Shown: positions 48,971 through 62,002, counted from the first letter of the stretch. The stretch is DNA of 64,000 bases from Echria macrotheca (GCA_030411725.1 MU839841.1:1054001-1118000), one strand, 5' to 3'. A program made the numbers and translations. The notes: generated from the sequence alone by a model not told the origin.

Positions 48971-50199
48971 TCACCCGCCACCACGACTACTCCCTTTATA
49001 CCTAGCTGCAAATGACGGAATACGTTCATACAGCCCAGCTCTGCGCAACGCCTCTGCTAATGAACCCCTATCGCTGACGGCGCTTTCTGGTGGTTGTTGT
49101 TCCTCTTCTTCATGTCCCGAGCTATCTGTCATTTCTTCGTCCCCATCTGTATCCATATCCATGTCCTGTATCTCATCGCCGTCGGTTTGTTTTTGTTCTG
49201 GTGGTGGTTGGGTATGAGTGCTAGTTGTTGTACGTTGTTGTGGCTGTGAATGTCGAGCGCTTCTTCCCGCCTGAGGCGCGTCATCACCCATCACCCTCCC
49301 TCTCTTCATAGTAGTAGTGGTATTTGGTAGTGGTGGTGTAGTTACGACGTTGTCTGACCCCTATAAATGTCGAAAAGACAAAAAAACCGAAAGGGTCAGC
49401 ACGGCGCCGTCTCTCTCCGTCTCTCTCTCTCTCTCTGCCTCCCCAGCCCAACATTTTTGTATCATTGTAATCCCACCATACATATATATTCACAGGAAAC
49501 AAAGGAGACAGCTAGGAGAGAGAGGGATGAGAGAGAAAAAGAAAAGAGGGGGCAACAGGGGGCTCACGTCGCCCCGCTCTCGTCAATCTCACACACCATC
49601 TCCAGACTTTCCCGCGTCACTCGGAGCGCATCCTCGATGACGGTCTGGGGCACGGCCAGGCCTGCTGTTGTGGATGATGTCCCGTTGCTGCTCCCGCCAT
49701 CAGCGCCACCGGCAGAAGGTGTACCGCCACTTCCGTTGGTAGATGATTTCTTTCCGTTCACCTCGGTGGAGGTGCCGTTGGTGACGTTGATACCCGAGGA
49801 AGGGTTGAGGGCGTTTTCGTGGCGGACATCTTCGATGACGCGCCGGAGGAGGGCTGGGAAGGTTGAGACCTCGCCGGAGCGGAGGAGGGAGAGGGCGTGG
49901 TTCTGCACGGCTGTGGGCCAGTTGGACGAGTTTGCGTTGAGCGAGTGGAGGAGGTGTTCCTGGATTCTATTTTGGGGGGGAGAACACATGTAATTAGCTT
50001 CTGTTGTTTGGTGGGGATAGGGGTAGGTAGGCAGAAGGGGGCCGACGACGACGACCGGGGAGACTGACTTGCTCACGGCGCCATCTTTAATCAGCACGCA
50101 GTTTATCTGGGAGCGGAGCTCTGGATCTAGCGTGGCGGCAGAGTAGCTGGCAGCCGAAGCTGGGACTTTGGCCGGCGTGGATGTATTCTGGCTCGCCAT
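48971..50199 (-). CDS. Unrecognised protein with conserved-looking helical core and acidic tail
   Basis: I do not recognise the family. Exons 50199-50069 and 49966-49568 are well supported: the spliced frame reads LDPELRSQINCVLIKDGAVSK then IQEHLLHSLNANSSNWPTAV, and later VIEDALRVTRESLEMVCEID. This is an alpha-helical protein with a Ser/Gly/Thr-rich loop near residues 105-150. After the next GTGAGC donor two ends are possible. An acceptor at 49361-49362 gives a short exon (49360-49342) and 182 aa ending in GQTTS. An acceptor at 49302-49303 gives exon 49301-48971 and 286 aa, with a Gln/Thr-rich then strongly acidic tail (MDMDTDGDEEM) and a final helix SLAEALRRAGLYERIPSF. The longer form looks more protein-like, but its acceptor lies in AG-rich sequence. 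The acidic composition hints at a nuclear protein; that is inference. Divergent from the secreted repeat protein. Confidence 0.6.
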
Positions 50200-51266
50200 G
50201 TTCTTTCTTTGGCGGGAGGAGAGAGGAGAGGAAGAGGAGGAAGAGCGTTGGTCGCGTGCCAGAACTGTCTCTGTCCCTGCACGTTGGCTCTTCAGCGGTG
50301 GTAGGGAAGGGTATTCCTAGAAGCGACCATCGGGGAAGAAGACGCGAACATGTGGCTGTCAACTGTGCTTTAGTAGCTGTGGTGGGGTTCTGGAAAGTAG
50401 TTGGCCAAGAGGCGAGGGAGACGTTGTCGTGCGTTGGTCGTCGACCGGGCCGTGACCAGTTCGGGATTCGACGGCTGCTGGAGGAGGCACCTAATGCGGG
50501 ACGCGATAGGAAGACAGTCGGGGGCTTTGGAAGATGCGCTGCGATTACGGTGATCTGAATGGAATCGGTCGGTAGAGCAAGCAAAGAAACATGCCGCACA
50601 AGGCTGAGGGAAAGCTTGCTTGCGAGGCTGAACGAATTTCCACTGGCGCTGTTGGCCTTTGGCAGACAAGGGCTTGGCAGTCGGCCAGTGAGTGCACGTG
50701 AATATATGCCCAGGGTTAGGGGTAATGCCGTTACCGTGGGGTTCCCTGAGAATCCCATCAATAGAGGGAGCCCCTCCTAAACCGTACATGCATTCATGTC
50801 CACTCTTCGACATTCTCCATTCTTCGACATTCTACATTCTTCAGTCGTTGAGTTATTTACACTCAAATTGGAGGCACTAGAGTGGCTAACCCAAATTTTA
50901 TGTATGGTGAGTTCAGCCATGAGCAAAAACGTCACACTTTCTAGAGTCATGGCCTCAATGTCCTCAGTCGGCAGCCCGTCGCTCGTTCTGCGTCTACTAT
51001 GGCTGCGATATCTGCCGTATCTGCGAGTCTCAGGCTGCCAGTGCTTGATGTAGAAGCAAACATCATGAGGCCCGGCTCAACATGGCGAAAAGACTCTGGC
51101 CTGGTGCTCCCGTCCCGGCCATTGCCGGCCCTCAAGCAACGTCTCGTTTCTATAAGAACCATGATGAGATTGCTCTCTGATCCTCAAAATCTTTCCTTCC
51201 ATCGCCCAGTCTTGGATCGCTGTCATACTCTCGAGAACAACAGGCTGTATACCAAGCAGCTACATC
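50200..51266. promoter_or_regulatory. Divergent intergenic region
   Basis: About 1.1 kb lies between the unknown minus-strand gene and the secreted protein gene (+), so both promoters lie here. Open frames on both strands overlap each other and have no domain. A small local repeat (ATTCTTCGACATTCTACATTC) is seen near 50818-50840. Confidence 0.5.
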
Positions 51267-53140
51267 ATGCCATCGTCCCGTGCCAAACTGGTCGTTGCCC
51301 TCGCGGCTTCGGCCGCCGCTGCTCCGACGGGTGTCCTGATGAAGGACCCAAACGGGCATGAGTACGAATTCCAGGACATGGGAGTCTTCAGCGATTCCAC
51401 TTGGTAAGTTTGTGCCATCTATCAAGGTAGCCGGCGCTCACAATCTACCAGCAAGGCCGAGAATCGTATCGAGGGTTGGCTCTTTGACCGCGACGTAAGT
51501 GATATCAGTCCCTTATTGAGCACTCATCGCTAACCCACCGCTAGAGCAAAGTCCGCGACGACATCAAGTCGATATGGGTGAATGGCTACGCCGCTGCCTA
51601 CTCGTCATGGATCAACGATCCCAGCGGAAGCGCCGTCTGTGCCGGTGAATTCCTTGGCTATCTCGGCGATGGTTGCCACGATATCTGTGGCAGCTTTTCG
51701 CCGGTTGACATCAAATGTCTTCGCCCTGTTCCCACCGGCTACCTGGCGGGCCCGGGTCAAGGACAAGTTCAGCCCATCCCGGCTCCGTCTGACAACGTCG
51801 CTGTCGACGAGCGGCGATGCGGCCCGGAGCATGACGGCAATAATGGCTGCCCAACTGGTGACTCTAACGACGACTCTGACTCTGACTCGAATTCCGACGA
51901 TGAGGAGTACGATACTGATGATGAGACGGATGATGAGGGTTACGATACGGATGACGAGACGGACGATGAGGGTTACGATACCGACGACGAGACGGACGAC
52001 GAGGATGACGAGGATGGCGACTGGGACGATGAGTCTGACGACTGGAACGACGAGTCCGGCTCGAACGGTGAGTCTGGCGACCTGAAGGATGAGTCTGGCG
52101 GTTCCGACAATGGGTCCGCCGACTCGAATGGCAACCCCCACGACGACTCCGACAAATGCGTTCCGACAGGCGTCGCTTGTGATCAAGAGGGCGACAACAA
52201 GAATAACGGCCAGGAGAGCGCTCCTGCCGAAGCCCCTGTCGAGGCCCCTGCCGATAAGAGTGGTTCCCCTGCCGGCGAAGGCGGTTCTCCTTCCGGCGAA
52301 GGCAACCCCGATGAAGAGTATGTTCAGAGAGGACGCTACAGGTATCGACTACTCCCCAAGAAGCCGGTTTATAACATCCCCTCCCGTGACCGCAGCCATG
52401 TCCAGGGGAGCAACGATGTGAAGGATACCGTCAACCAGGGCCCGGCCGCTAACGACAATCAGGCCGCACAAGCTGCCGACACCGGCGCCCAGCAGAATGA
52501 CAACAAGTACCAGAGAATCAAGTGCAATGGTCAACCGTGTCCCTATGGTTCACGCAACGGCTACGGATATCCCCACAACGGTCCCTCCAACAACAACAGC
52601 AAGAACGACAATAACAACAACAAGAACAAGAACGAGGGACGGCCTGCCAACTATCCTAACGGTGTCTACCCTGAGAATAATAACGGCAAGCCTGCCCCCG
52701 CCAACAACGAGGCTGGGAATGCTGGACATGAGGGGAATCTCGGAGGTGGGTGGTCTGAAAAGATTCACTACGATGACTGCACGGGCACCACCACCGATGA
52801 ATGCGAGGTCCATGCCACCCGCCCCGGATATCAGGGCCAGGGCTTCGGCCAGAAGGGCGGCCCCGGATATCCTGGCCAGGGCCTTGGCCAGAAGGGCGGC
52901 CCTGGATATAATGGCCAGGGCTTCGGCCAGAAGGGCGGCCCCTTCGGTGGTGGACGCCCGTACAAGTATCAGCCCGCTCCATACCAGCAGCAACCCGGCT
53001 GCGCCGACGCCAACGACGGCTTCGGAGCCTGTCCCCCGAACATTGGGCCCCGCGAGTGGGAGCAGTACAAGGCTGATATCCACGCCGGTCGTCCGGTCCA
53101 GAATGGCTTCCCCGGCCATAGGGAACAGAGAGGATACTAG
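51267..53140 (+). CDS. Secreted acidic and glycine-rich repeat protein
   Basis: Three exons (51267-51403, 51452-51494, 51545-53140) give 591 aa. A signal peptide is clear: a basic start, a hydrophobic LVVALAASAAAA core and an Ala-rich cleavage region near residue 19. No GPI signal or transmembrane segment follows. Residues about 30-125 form a cysteine-containing region (WINDPSGSAVCAGEF, GDGCHDICGS, DIKCLRP) that is probably the folded part. Next comes a strongly acidic block with three 11-residue repeats YDTDDETDDEG (coding 51908-52006), an Asn/Ser-rich stretch, an Asn/Lys block, then three 13-residue repeats GYxGQGxGQKGGP (coding 52826-52942) and a Tyr/Gln/Pro tail. I do not recognise the family. 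The composition suggests a cell-wall or extracellular-matrix protein, possibly divalent-cation binding. The genomic repeats imply length polymorphism. Confidence 0.82.
51908..52006 (+). repeat. 33-nt coding tandem repeat, three copies
   Basis: Each unit encodes YDTDDETDDEG or a close variant (the last copy diverges at its end). Third-codon positions differ between copies, so the repeat is not freshly duplicated and the protein sequence has been kept. Confidence 0.9.
52826..52942 (+). repeat. 39-nt coding tandem repeat, three copies
   Basis: Each unit encodes GYxGQG(F/L)GQKGGP. The copies are nearly identical in DNA and protein, suggesting recent expansion by slippage or unequal exchange. Confidence 0.92.
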
Positions 53141-56100
53141 GTCGGGAGGAAGACCACGGGGTGTGTACCGTGCAGGGGGACTGCCTTGAGGAGTTTTAGT
53201 CTGTTACTGGCATACGAGATGTGTCGGCGATAGATCGGGGGCGAGTGAGGCGAAGAAGGGGGTGAAGGGGTTGAGTTGGAACTTTGAGGAAGAGAATGGT
53301 CAAGGGGGGGAGGGGACGGCCTTGGTTTGAAAAGTCTTGATAGGTTTTCCATATTTTGTAATTTCAGATAGACTGTAATCTCAAACCGTGTTTTAGACTA
53401 GTTTTGTGATATCTCTGTCTTGAAAAGCCCCTATTGTTTATTTTGTCTACTTGTTTCGTGAAAGTCCAGTAGCCTATTGGAATCAAGTACTTGGCTCGGA
53501 CATAAGCTGTGTCCTGTCGGGGATTGTACTTGTACAGAGAGAGGGCACTGGATATGTCAGTGGTGGCAAACGACTTCGATTCAAAAGCTGGACAAGAAAG
53601 ACTACAGCGAGATTGATTATACCAATACATTGGAAGGATATTCGATACAACAACCCAGCATGTTTGATTCCACGGTATATACATACGTCCCTACCTACCA
53701 AGTCCTGATTACAGTAAGTATACCAACTCAATCCTGTTTGTACATGTTAAATCTCGAAAAATACGATGCCTTTAAATAGGCAGCCTCGAGACCAAATTAT
53801 TTATACTTGTACCATTCATTGCAAACAGAAACTGTACGTGTTATTTATATCATTCCCGTTTATCAAGAAAGATATCGACCAAATTATCTTTGTATCTTCT
53901 GAAATATATGTTATTCACACAAACCAGCCAACCACCCAACTACCTAGTATTTCTTTTCTCTAGAAATGTTTTATTTCCCTCTCCACGGCCCTCCCTCCCA
54001 AACCATTTCTAGAAAAAGACAGTCATACCGTCACCGTCACACAACATATAGTTCAAAAAAACGTCTCAGCTAGTCTAAACCTAAACCTCCACTTGCAGCA
54101 CACGGCGAAAAGAGAGCCACCACCTCCAATCCTTCTGTTACACACACATCATTCTGTCTTTCCAGATCCATCTAGACTTACATATACCTACATAAGGTAA
54201 GAGGTCCACAATCCAGAGACAGAGACCTACGTACCTTACCTTGGTTTCCGAACACGGCAAGTTTATCCGATGACTTGATGACTCGATGAGCGAATAATAA
54301 GAGATGGATACGAGGATACAGAGAGGAGGCCTCTTCTCTTCTCTTTTCTCCTTCTCTACCCGACTCTGACTCTTCGAATCCCGATCTTCATCCAACTTAC
54401 CTTATCTTTCCTACCTACCTACGATACGATATTTAAATCATCACACCCATTCTTTATCTTACCTATCATTTATACATCACGCACACATATGAAAAACCCC
54501 GTCCTTGTCGAGTATTGGCACACACACAGAGAGAGACACTAATCGTTACCTATCTATCCTGAGAGAAGAACCGCTTAGCAGCGGGAGATGGAATAGAAAC
54601 ACTGATTGGTCGTAATGCATATGTCGGCATCTAGACTCTAGACCTACACAGTGCGATTCCCCCATCCCATTGGCTGTGCCCGCTAAACAGGCACAGGCAA
54701 AAATTAACTAACCCACCCACCCACCACCAACACCACCCCTTTTGTTGTCTTTGGCGAGAGAGAGGGAGAAAGAGGATTCTGCGCACCTTATGTAAGGAAT
54801 ATACACGCCGCTGAGGGAGACACGGGCTGCATGTGATTGTGATGTGTCAATTCACACCCCTCGCCTCGCCTCGCCTCGCCATAAACATGACTCGCCAGCC
54901 GGCTGAACAGAAAACACCTTGTCTAGAAAATCCATTTTCTGAATCAGCTCACCCATCAATCACATCAATCGTCAATCAACTGCGTAACTGTCAGCCATGA
55001 CGAACATCAGCACGTGGTCATGAACAAAAACCCAGTCTCGTGCGTACATACGACACAAGCGCGGAGGGTGTGTAGTGTACAAATATGTGCGCGTGCGCTA
55101 CGCCGGAACACATCGGCCAAGACACACACAATGATGATGACGGGATGAGTGAGCGACTCAAGAGACAGACAAAAAAGTGACGGGCCAGTCACGGCTCCCA
55201 CAAGCCCCCAGACCGTTCCCGCCACAGGGTATCATGAACCCACCATCTCGGCACGTATCTGCAAGCAATTACGTAGGGGGGCTAGCGTACAGTGAGTGTG
55301 GCCAGAAACCCCGATGCCGGCAGCTCCATTGAACCCTGTGACGAACCGTTCGCAACCGACCGATGGGTCCGGTCGAGACAATGTCGTGTGCTGAAAAGGG
55401 GTTCTAGACGAAAGAAGCCATCTGGGCTGAACAATGGCTCACCCCCCTCCATCCATCCCTCCCTTCTCCGCCAGCCCTAGGGTTGGTAGGTAGGACGGGG
55501 GCAGGGCAGAGCAGGGAGGGCAGGGAGTGAGGGGGTGGTGTCTTGCTTGCAGGATGCCCACCGATCCGAGGACGATCGAAGATGCGTGCCATCAGGTACG
55601 ATTAGCGAAGGGTACCAGGTTGGTGGGATCGTTTGGGGCGGCGGCGGGGAGGGTGGGCGACACGAGCTGCTGAAGGGTGGTGCATTGAGTAGTAGTATGT
55701 AGGCACCTCCCCCCTTCTCGCGCGCTTGGTGTAGCCGGTACATGGTCCCTCTGGCGGCTGCTGTTGGCCGGGTAGAAACAGGCGGATGAATAGCAGATGG
55801 GGTGTCGGGGCGGTACCCCAAGCACTCCAAGGCACTCTCCAAGCACCAACCCGCTGCATCTGCAACGCGCTCGATTTGGAAGCTGAGGGCCAAATGCGGA
55901 CAGTCCGTCGTCAACGGTTGCAGCTGTCTGTATCCTTTCACCACTCGAATCGACCGTCTACGGCCGCTGGTTGGCTTCCGCCCTGGGCTTCCTTCCGGGA
56001 GAGGTGTGGAATGGCCGGATTTTATTGCTGGTACCTCGCATGCTGCCTGGAAGCAGCCCATCCTCGGCTCTGCACCTCGAATCTTCCGGCAACAAGCTGC

Positions 56101-59100
56101 GAGCGAGCCGCAAACAAATGCTAGAGGAGCGTGTCGACGGTGTGTGGGGCTGGATGGCGGACCTCCTCGATGGTGAACGTCCCCGTTTCTTGCCCTAGAC
56201 CATCGCTTACATGCGTGGACCCGTCCGGGAAAGCATTCCGTCGTCTGTTCGAAACAAGAAGCGTTAGTCAGAAAGTCTCGGCAATTCTAGCTTCGGGGTG
56301 GTGCTAAATGGTCTAAATATCAGGCCAGAGATGAGGACAACCATCACGGCCTCAATCGAGAAATAAAACAGATGGTCGTGTGTTGTCGAGGCAAAAAAAA
56401 AACTGGGTGCATTCGAATTGTGGTCAGATAAGTACGACTAGCAGAGCATTGGATCCGCTCCGGGTGTCTCACCTTCCACCAAGGTAGCTTCCATCCTTGC
56501 CGCTACGCTCCATGGGGCGCTGGTAGCAAGCAGCTTTAGGGATCTGGCGACGGGTCGGTGCAGGAGCTATAATAACTCCATCAAGTAAAAGAAACCAACT
56601 CAAAACTCCTGGAGAACCATAACGACAAGTGCCCATAACTTTTTACGAGCCGTGAATGCCCTGGAGCCTCTGGGATCAGGAGAGAGTATCAGGTGCACCA
56701 GAGCAACCATAGACTCAAGGCAGCGTGATTCCGAGTGCCTCTTTCCTTCCGCTCGACAGGAGCTGAGTGGTCCACAAAGAGGCCGGAACCCCTTTCAAGG
56801 ATGTGGCCAGCCAAATGCTCGCATTCCTATTCCCCATCCAATACTTCAGCGGCTCCTTCCCGTTTGTGAAAGCAACGAGACAAGCTCTTGTCCTTTCGGG
56901 CCGCCGTGACCGGACTCTTCTTGTCCTGGGCGAATCAGCTGGCCCGCCAAAGACAATCGTGGGCCATCGACTGGCCGGACCCGGCCATTGACAAATGACA
57001 CCGGCCGTCGAAGCTGTAACGTGCCGATATGTCGATGAAATCTTCTCCCGCAGTGCAGGAAAGAGCAAGAGCCTTCCTTGCTAGTGGCCCCTCTTCCTCG
57101 CAAGCAAGACTCTTCGAGGCTTCAGTTCCTGCAACCCCTCAGTCCTCCTCCTCCTCCAAAAAAGGAGACTACCTTCCTCTTTTGTTAGTGAAATGTCCAC
57201 CTAGAGATCAAACAGGTGAAGCGGCCTAGCGGGCGAGAGTCCCCTATGGATAAGCACGACTAGTCCATGGCCGGCCACTACTGGCGTCGTTGGCCCATAC
57301 GATCTCGGGTTCTCAGCCGGTACGCCCAAAGTCCCAGGGAACGAGACCAGAGAAGGCGATGTCCAAGGGCCACCTCGCGGTAGTAAGTAGACGCGGGCTT
57401 GGTCTGACGAAGCTCGACTGACAACGGCCACCTTCCATGCAGACAGCAGATGACCAGGGCTGCGGCGCCGACCGCGCCAATAACCATCGAGAGACCGAGC
57501 CGAGCAAAGGGAGAACAGCTGCAGAGTCAAGGCGACCAGTCACTCCAGCCAGGGCACTCACCCAGGCAAATCGAAGGCTTCGAGAACGTGCATGGGGTAA
57601 TCGCCACGAGATGTCTCTAACAAAATGTCAACAATATCAGCAAGATGTTGCGGCTGAACTCGGCGAGACGACCCAAGGAAATAGGGGGACGTGGCGGTGG
57701 GACGAGGGGAACTGGCGCGGCTGACTTCACGCGGCACTAATCACCACTGGTCGAATTCCGTCACTCCCGTGACGGCAGCGGGACGGATGGGCCCGCACTG
57801 GGGGGTTTGCCTCATCCCGCCAGATGACAGAGTAGGGGAGCAAAGAGAGGCATGGGCGCGTGGGGGATCAGCCGACCCTGAGAGTTTCGAGGGCCAAGTT
57901 TCCCCAGCTTCCCCAGATTCCAAGAAGCCAGGTGCCTGCGGCCGCTCGATGCTGCAATGCCACGGCCGAGCCCGCATCTTGAGCAGAAAACCGATGATGG
58001 AACGCGGTAAGTCAAGCAGACTCGTTGACGGTATTTCATTTTCCCGGACTGACAGCTGGGCAAGCCGGATTTTCGATGATATGCTTGCGGCTTGGACCAC
58101 CCCCACACCACCCCCTTTTCGGCTCTTGTTTTGATCGCGATCCAATTCGTCGGCGCCTTGCATCACACAAGCCGCCCGGTGCCAGCATCTCTCCCCGACT
58201 GCACGGAATCGGTATGAGCTAGCGAGCTTCTACTTGCCAAGATACGATGACGAGACGATGAATCTGCCGAACGAACAACCGGGCGGTCTCGGGCAGCATC
58301 AGCAGCCAGAGAATCGCTGGTCTGGGCACCGGTCAAGTCGTTCGGGACGTCAGAAATGCATTTGTACCTAAGTCGGCGGCCATATCAGCGAATAGGGGCG
58401 CCTCCGGAGACGGCAGGATCCTGTGCGAGACACGTCTTGCCGGCAAGCAGCAGAGCGAAGAGTTTTGTCGGGATTCGCGCAAGCCTGTTGCCGTCATGAG
58501 GGGCGCCGTCCTACCGCGCGCGGTGCAGTGTGTCCTGTATGACACGTTGGCGGGTGGAAATATGCACGCACTTGGCTCTGCTGGACGCAAGGAAGCGGCG
58601 TCTCTTCGACAGAGCTGCCGAGAAAATACACGACAGGTCTGGTGGTACTCCCCTATCGCGTGCTTTTCCAGCGGCGGGCCCGAAGCGCAAATTCGAGATC
58701 GGCGAGCAGGATTCCGGCACCTGATTTGGGCGGCTCTGACATATGCCGGGAACATTAGCACTCCACGTCCTGACCGGTCGCTTCGCTCTGCATTATCGTG
58801 CATTATCGTCGGGTCGGTGAGGCTCGACAAAGTCTGGGGTCGGTGAGTTGTCCGTGGCATCGCGGCATGGCATGGCGAGCTACAGCGCTGTGGCCGACAT
58901 GGCTGACACTGCCGATGACGCGAGAAGGCGCTGGGGGCCGCCGGCCGGGCAGACGAAACAAAGCGGCCCACCCACCCAGCAGCGGCATCCCAGTGCCAAG
59001 GGAAGATCGGCTGCTGGACGGTTGACGGATGAGGCGCTCAAGGGCCAAAGCCCCCCCCGGGCCACAGGTCGCCGAGTCTGGCCGCATGAAAGAAAACGCC

Positions 59101-62002
59101 GTGCTCTCGATGTGGTCTTCCGGATTCCGGTGCTTCGCCGTTGGTCACGGGGAGGCACGAGTTTTTTTCTTCTTGTTTTCTTTTTGCTTCGGCCGGCCGC
59201 TCTTCTTCTTCTGTCTCCCTTCCCTTCCCCGTCGTCCTTTGCCGCATCCACACATTGCCTGCTCGCTCATTGGCTTCCTGTCGACCGCCTCGAAATCGGA
59301 AAGATGCGGGAAACGGCACCATGGTTCTACCGACGACGGAGGACGAGAGATGCGCCTTGGGCATTGAGAATCCAACATGTCAGCAACAAAACCGGCGGCT
59401 TCGAGCGAGCAAACAAGCGGGCAGGCAGGCAAACCAAGGCGGGCGGTCAGGCGGGGAACACGCAGCTAACGTTAACTCTCCGACGGTCCGGGTTCGGTCA
59501 TGACCAAGAAGATGCTGTCTCCGCCGTCCTCGCACCGGAGCCCAGAGCGTCGGGGTGCGCTTACCGTGCGAAATAAAAAAATGTCACTTCTCACTTAGTT
59601 ACGGGCGAGCGAGAGATCCGAGAAGCAGGAAGAGACGGTGTCTGGCCTGGCGCGGCAACCAGTGACAGACGACCGGATGTGCTCCGGACGGGTCCGTCGT
59701 TCGAGGCGTTGCTCGGCGTGGTGTATCGTTGGGAAACCCCACTACGCCTCCCCCCCTCCACACTCGCCGTCGTCTTCCCCCTCCCCCTCTTCATCCCCCC
59801 CAGAGCTCCAGATGGGGCGAATGGATGGCAAGCGCAGCTCAACGCATGCTGCCGGGTGCTGCTCGACCTTAACCACGTCTACCCCACCACACCACACCAC
59901 ACGCCGTGCGGCGTGCAGAAGCTGCAGGAGCAAATCAGCTCCAGGTCGGCCTCTGTGGCTGGCCCAGCTGCCCCTCCTTGGGGGCCAGCACGGTGGGAGC
60001 CCGAGCAAATCCCATGGGGTGGCCATGAGCCTCGACGAGATGGCCGGGCTAGCGAGACGCGCTTGACATGCAGCTCCAGCATGTCAAGGTTATTTATGTG
60101 GGATATAGGTGGCATGCATGCAGCTGGCGAGCTGCAATCACTTTTTGACGACCGAGCAAGGCGGTGAAGACACATCCAGATTTGAACTTTGACAACATGG
60201 CCCGCACGCTCAAAGGGGCAGAGCCGTTTGGTCGGCTTTTTCGCTTGTGCCAGATGTACCTAGCCAAGGTATGTGTGCGAGGTTTGATGCTCGCTCGCCG
60301 CCGGCCCCCAGAGAGCCATGGTCGATGACGGCTGCGTGGTAGCCGTCCAGGCTTGACGCCCGCACGGTATACAGATTACACAGCCGATGCGGCCGGTGGT
60401 TTGGGCTTCCATGATATCGGTCGAGCGAACCACGGAGCTGCGCTGTCCTCATGGGCGGACACAGGCCAGACGGCCATCTGCGAGCAAGCGGTGCGTCTAC
60501 CCATCGAGCCCAGACTGGATGGATGGACTGGACGGCCCGGTCTCGAGTCGCCGCGGATACCTAGACCTGGCCGCTGGGAAGGAAGGAAAGGGAAGGGAAG
60601 CACGGCAAAGGTCTCGTAGGTCGAGCCGTCGGTCCAAACGAGCGGCGCCCGCGGGAGGGCCCATGATCAGACCTCGTCCGTGGTTGCGTGTGGAGATGGA
60701 AACCTTGCCCGTACCCGTACCCGTACCCATTTCCATGCCCGCCATGCCGTGTGCCCTGTCCACCGTCTCGTCTCGGCTCGTCTGGAGTTCTATGCTTGTC
60801 TGCTGGGGAGGGACATGCCCCTCTCTTTCCGTGGCAGCGGTCCCAGCGGTTGCCGTCCCGGCTGGCATGAAGCACGAAGCACTGTTCGACCTGCTACCGA
60901 CCTGCTACCGACCGGGACTTGTCGATGTCGCCCATTCCAGAAAAAAGCACACGGCCGGTTTTCGATTGCAGACGTGTGGAACCCCAATCCGCTGGCAGCC
61001 AACCGTCGGCTCCGTCCTCTCTGTGGGAACGGTGTGGGAAACCGCGAAAGGCCAGGCCGTCTGGGAGACCGCCCCTGTGGTTGGCTGGGCGGGATCCCTG
61101 GACCCCTGCTTTGCAACATCTGCGCTTGCCCACCCGAAGATGGTCGTTCCACCTTGGGTACTGTGCTTGTTCTGGGTTATTATGCGGGCTTGTAACTACT
61201 ACTTTATACGCTCCAGACGTCCCTTCGAGGACGGAGGAACCCTCGACCGCTCCAGTCGGCAGAAGAGCTCGACCAGACTTTTGACGACGACCAAGTAGTC
61301 TTTTTCCCCCGAGAGAAAAACACATCTCCTACCACGCTCGTTTTTCTGTGTTTGCTTCTCACCTTCCGCGAGCCACCTGTCCGCCTTCCTGTCCTGGGCC
61401 GATATTCCCCTCCTCGCCTTACCCATTTCTCACGCCTGCCCGGCTTGTTGGGCTGGCCCCAAGGATAGGATCCCGTGCACACTTGTCGACGATCTCTTGG
61501 GGAAAAGAAGGGTCAGCGACGACGGACCCTTGACAGCACGAGCCCCAGATAAGTTAGCGATTAGTGGCAAAAGCAGGCAAAAGCAGCCACCACCAACCCC
61601 GTCAGCTGCTCCTCGGGCCCCACCACGCTCGCCCTCCGGCGAAACCCACCTGGCCATTGACACTGACCGATCAGCTTGCGAGCCATCGTCAGCGCCTCGG
61701 TTTGCCGCCACAGTCAGCGCAACAAGGAAGGGCAAGAGGGCCATGAGCCGCCGAGCCTGCGTCTCCTGCTAATTCCGTACGTCCACAACCACCAAACCAC
61801 GTCCTCTCACCTCCCTCACCACCTGCTGTCTGTCTGCTTGCTCGACGACCCGGTGCGGGAGTCGGCTTGCTGCAGCTGCGTTTGCACTTCCCCTCGGGCC
61901 CGCCCCTCGAGTTGCCCCCCGAAAACCCCCCTCCTTCGCTGCTGCTCTTTCCCTCGTTCTTTCCTCGAATCTAACGTCGAGTCTCTCGCTCGCAGGCCCA
62001 GC
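53141..62002. other. 8.9-kb tract without a supported gene
   Basis: The left part (53.2-54.8 kb) is AT-rich, with ACCTACCTAC words. (TCGCC)4 lies at 54861-54880. From about 55.2 to 61.9 kb the DNA is GC-rich and many overlapping open frames of 60-300 codons exist on all frames (for example 58848-59576 + and 60387-61298 +). They have low-complexity, Arg-rich translations, no domain and no consistent intron pattern. CCCGTA repeats occur near 60709-60730 and a GACCTGCTACC repeat near 60888-60913. No tRNA, rRNA or transposase is recognised. The last kilobase is the presumed 5' flank of the ABC transporter. Confidence 0.5.

Noticed and set aside
51605..52186. Minus-strand Val/Ile-rich frame that looks like a membrane protein
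   Set aside because: It is the antisense of the Asp/Glu repeats (GAC and GAT become GTC and ATC), not a gene.
55477..61298. Many 60-300 codon frames in the GC-rich tract
   Set aside because: They occur on all frames at once, have Arg/Pro/Gly-rich translations and no domains, as expected from GC-rich non-coding DNA.
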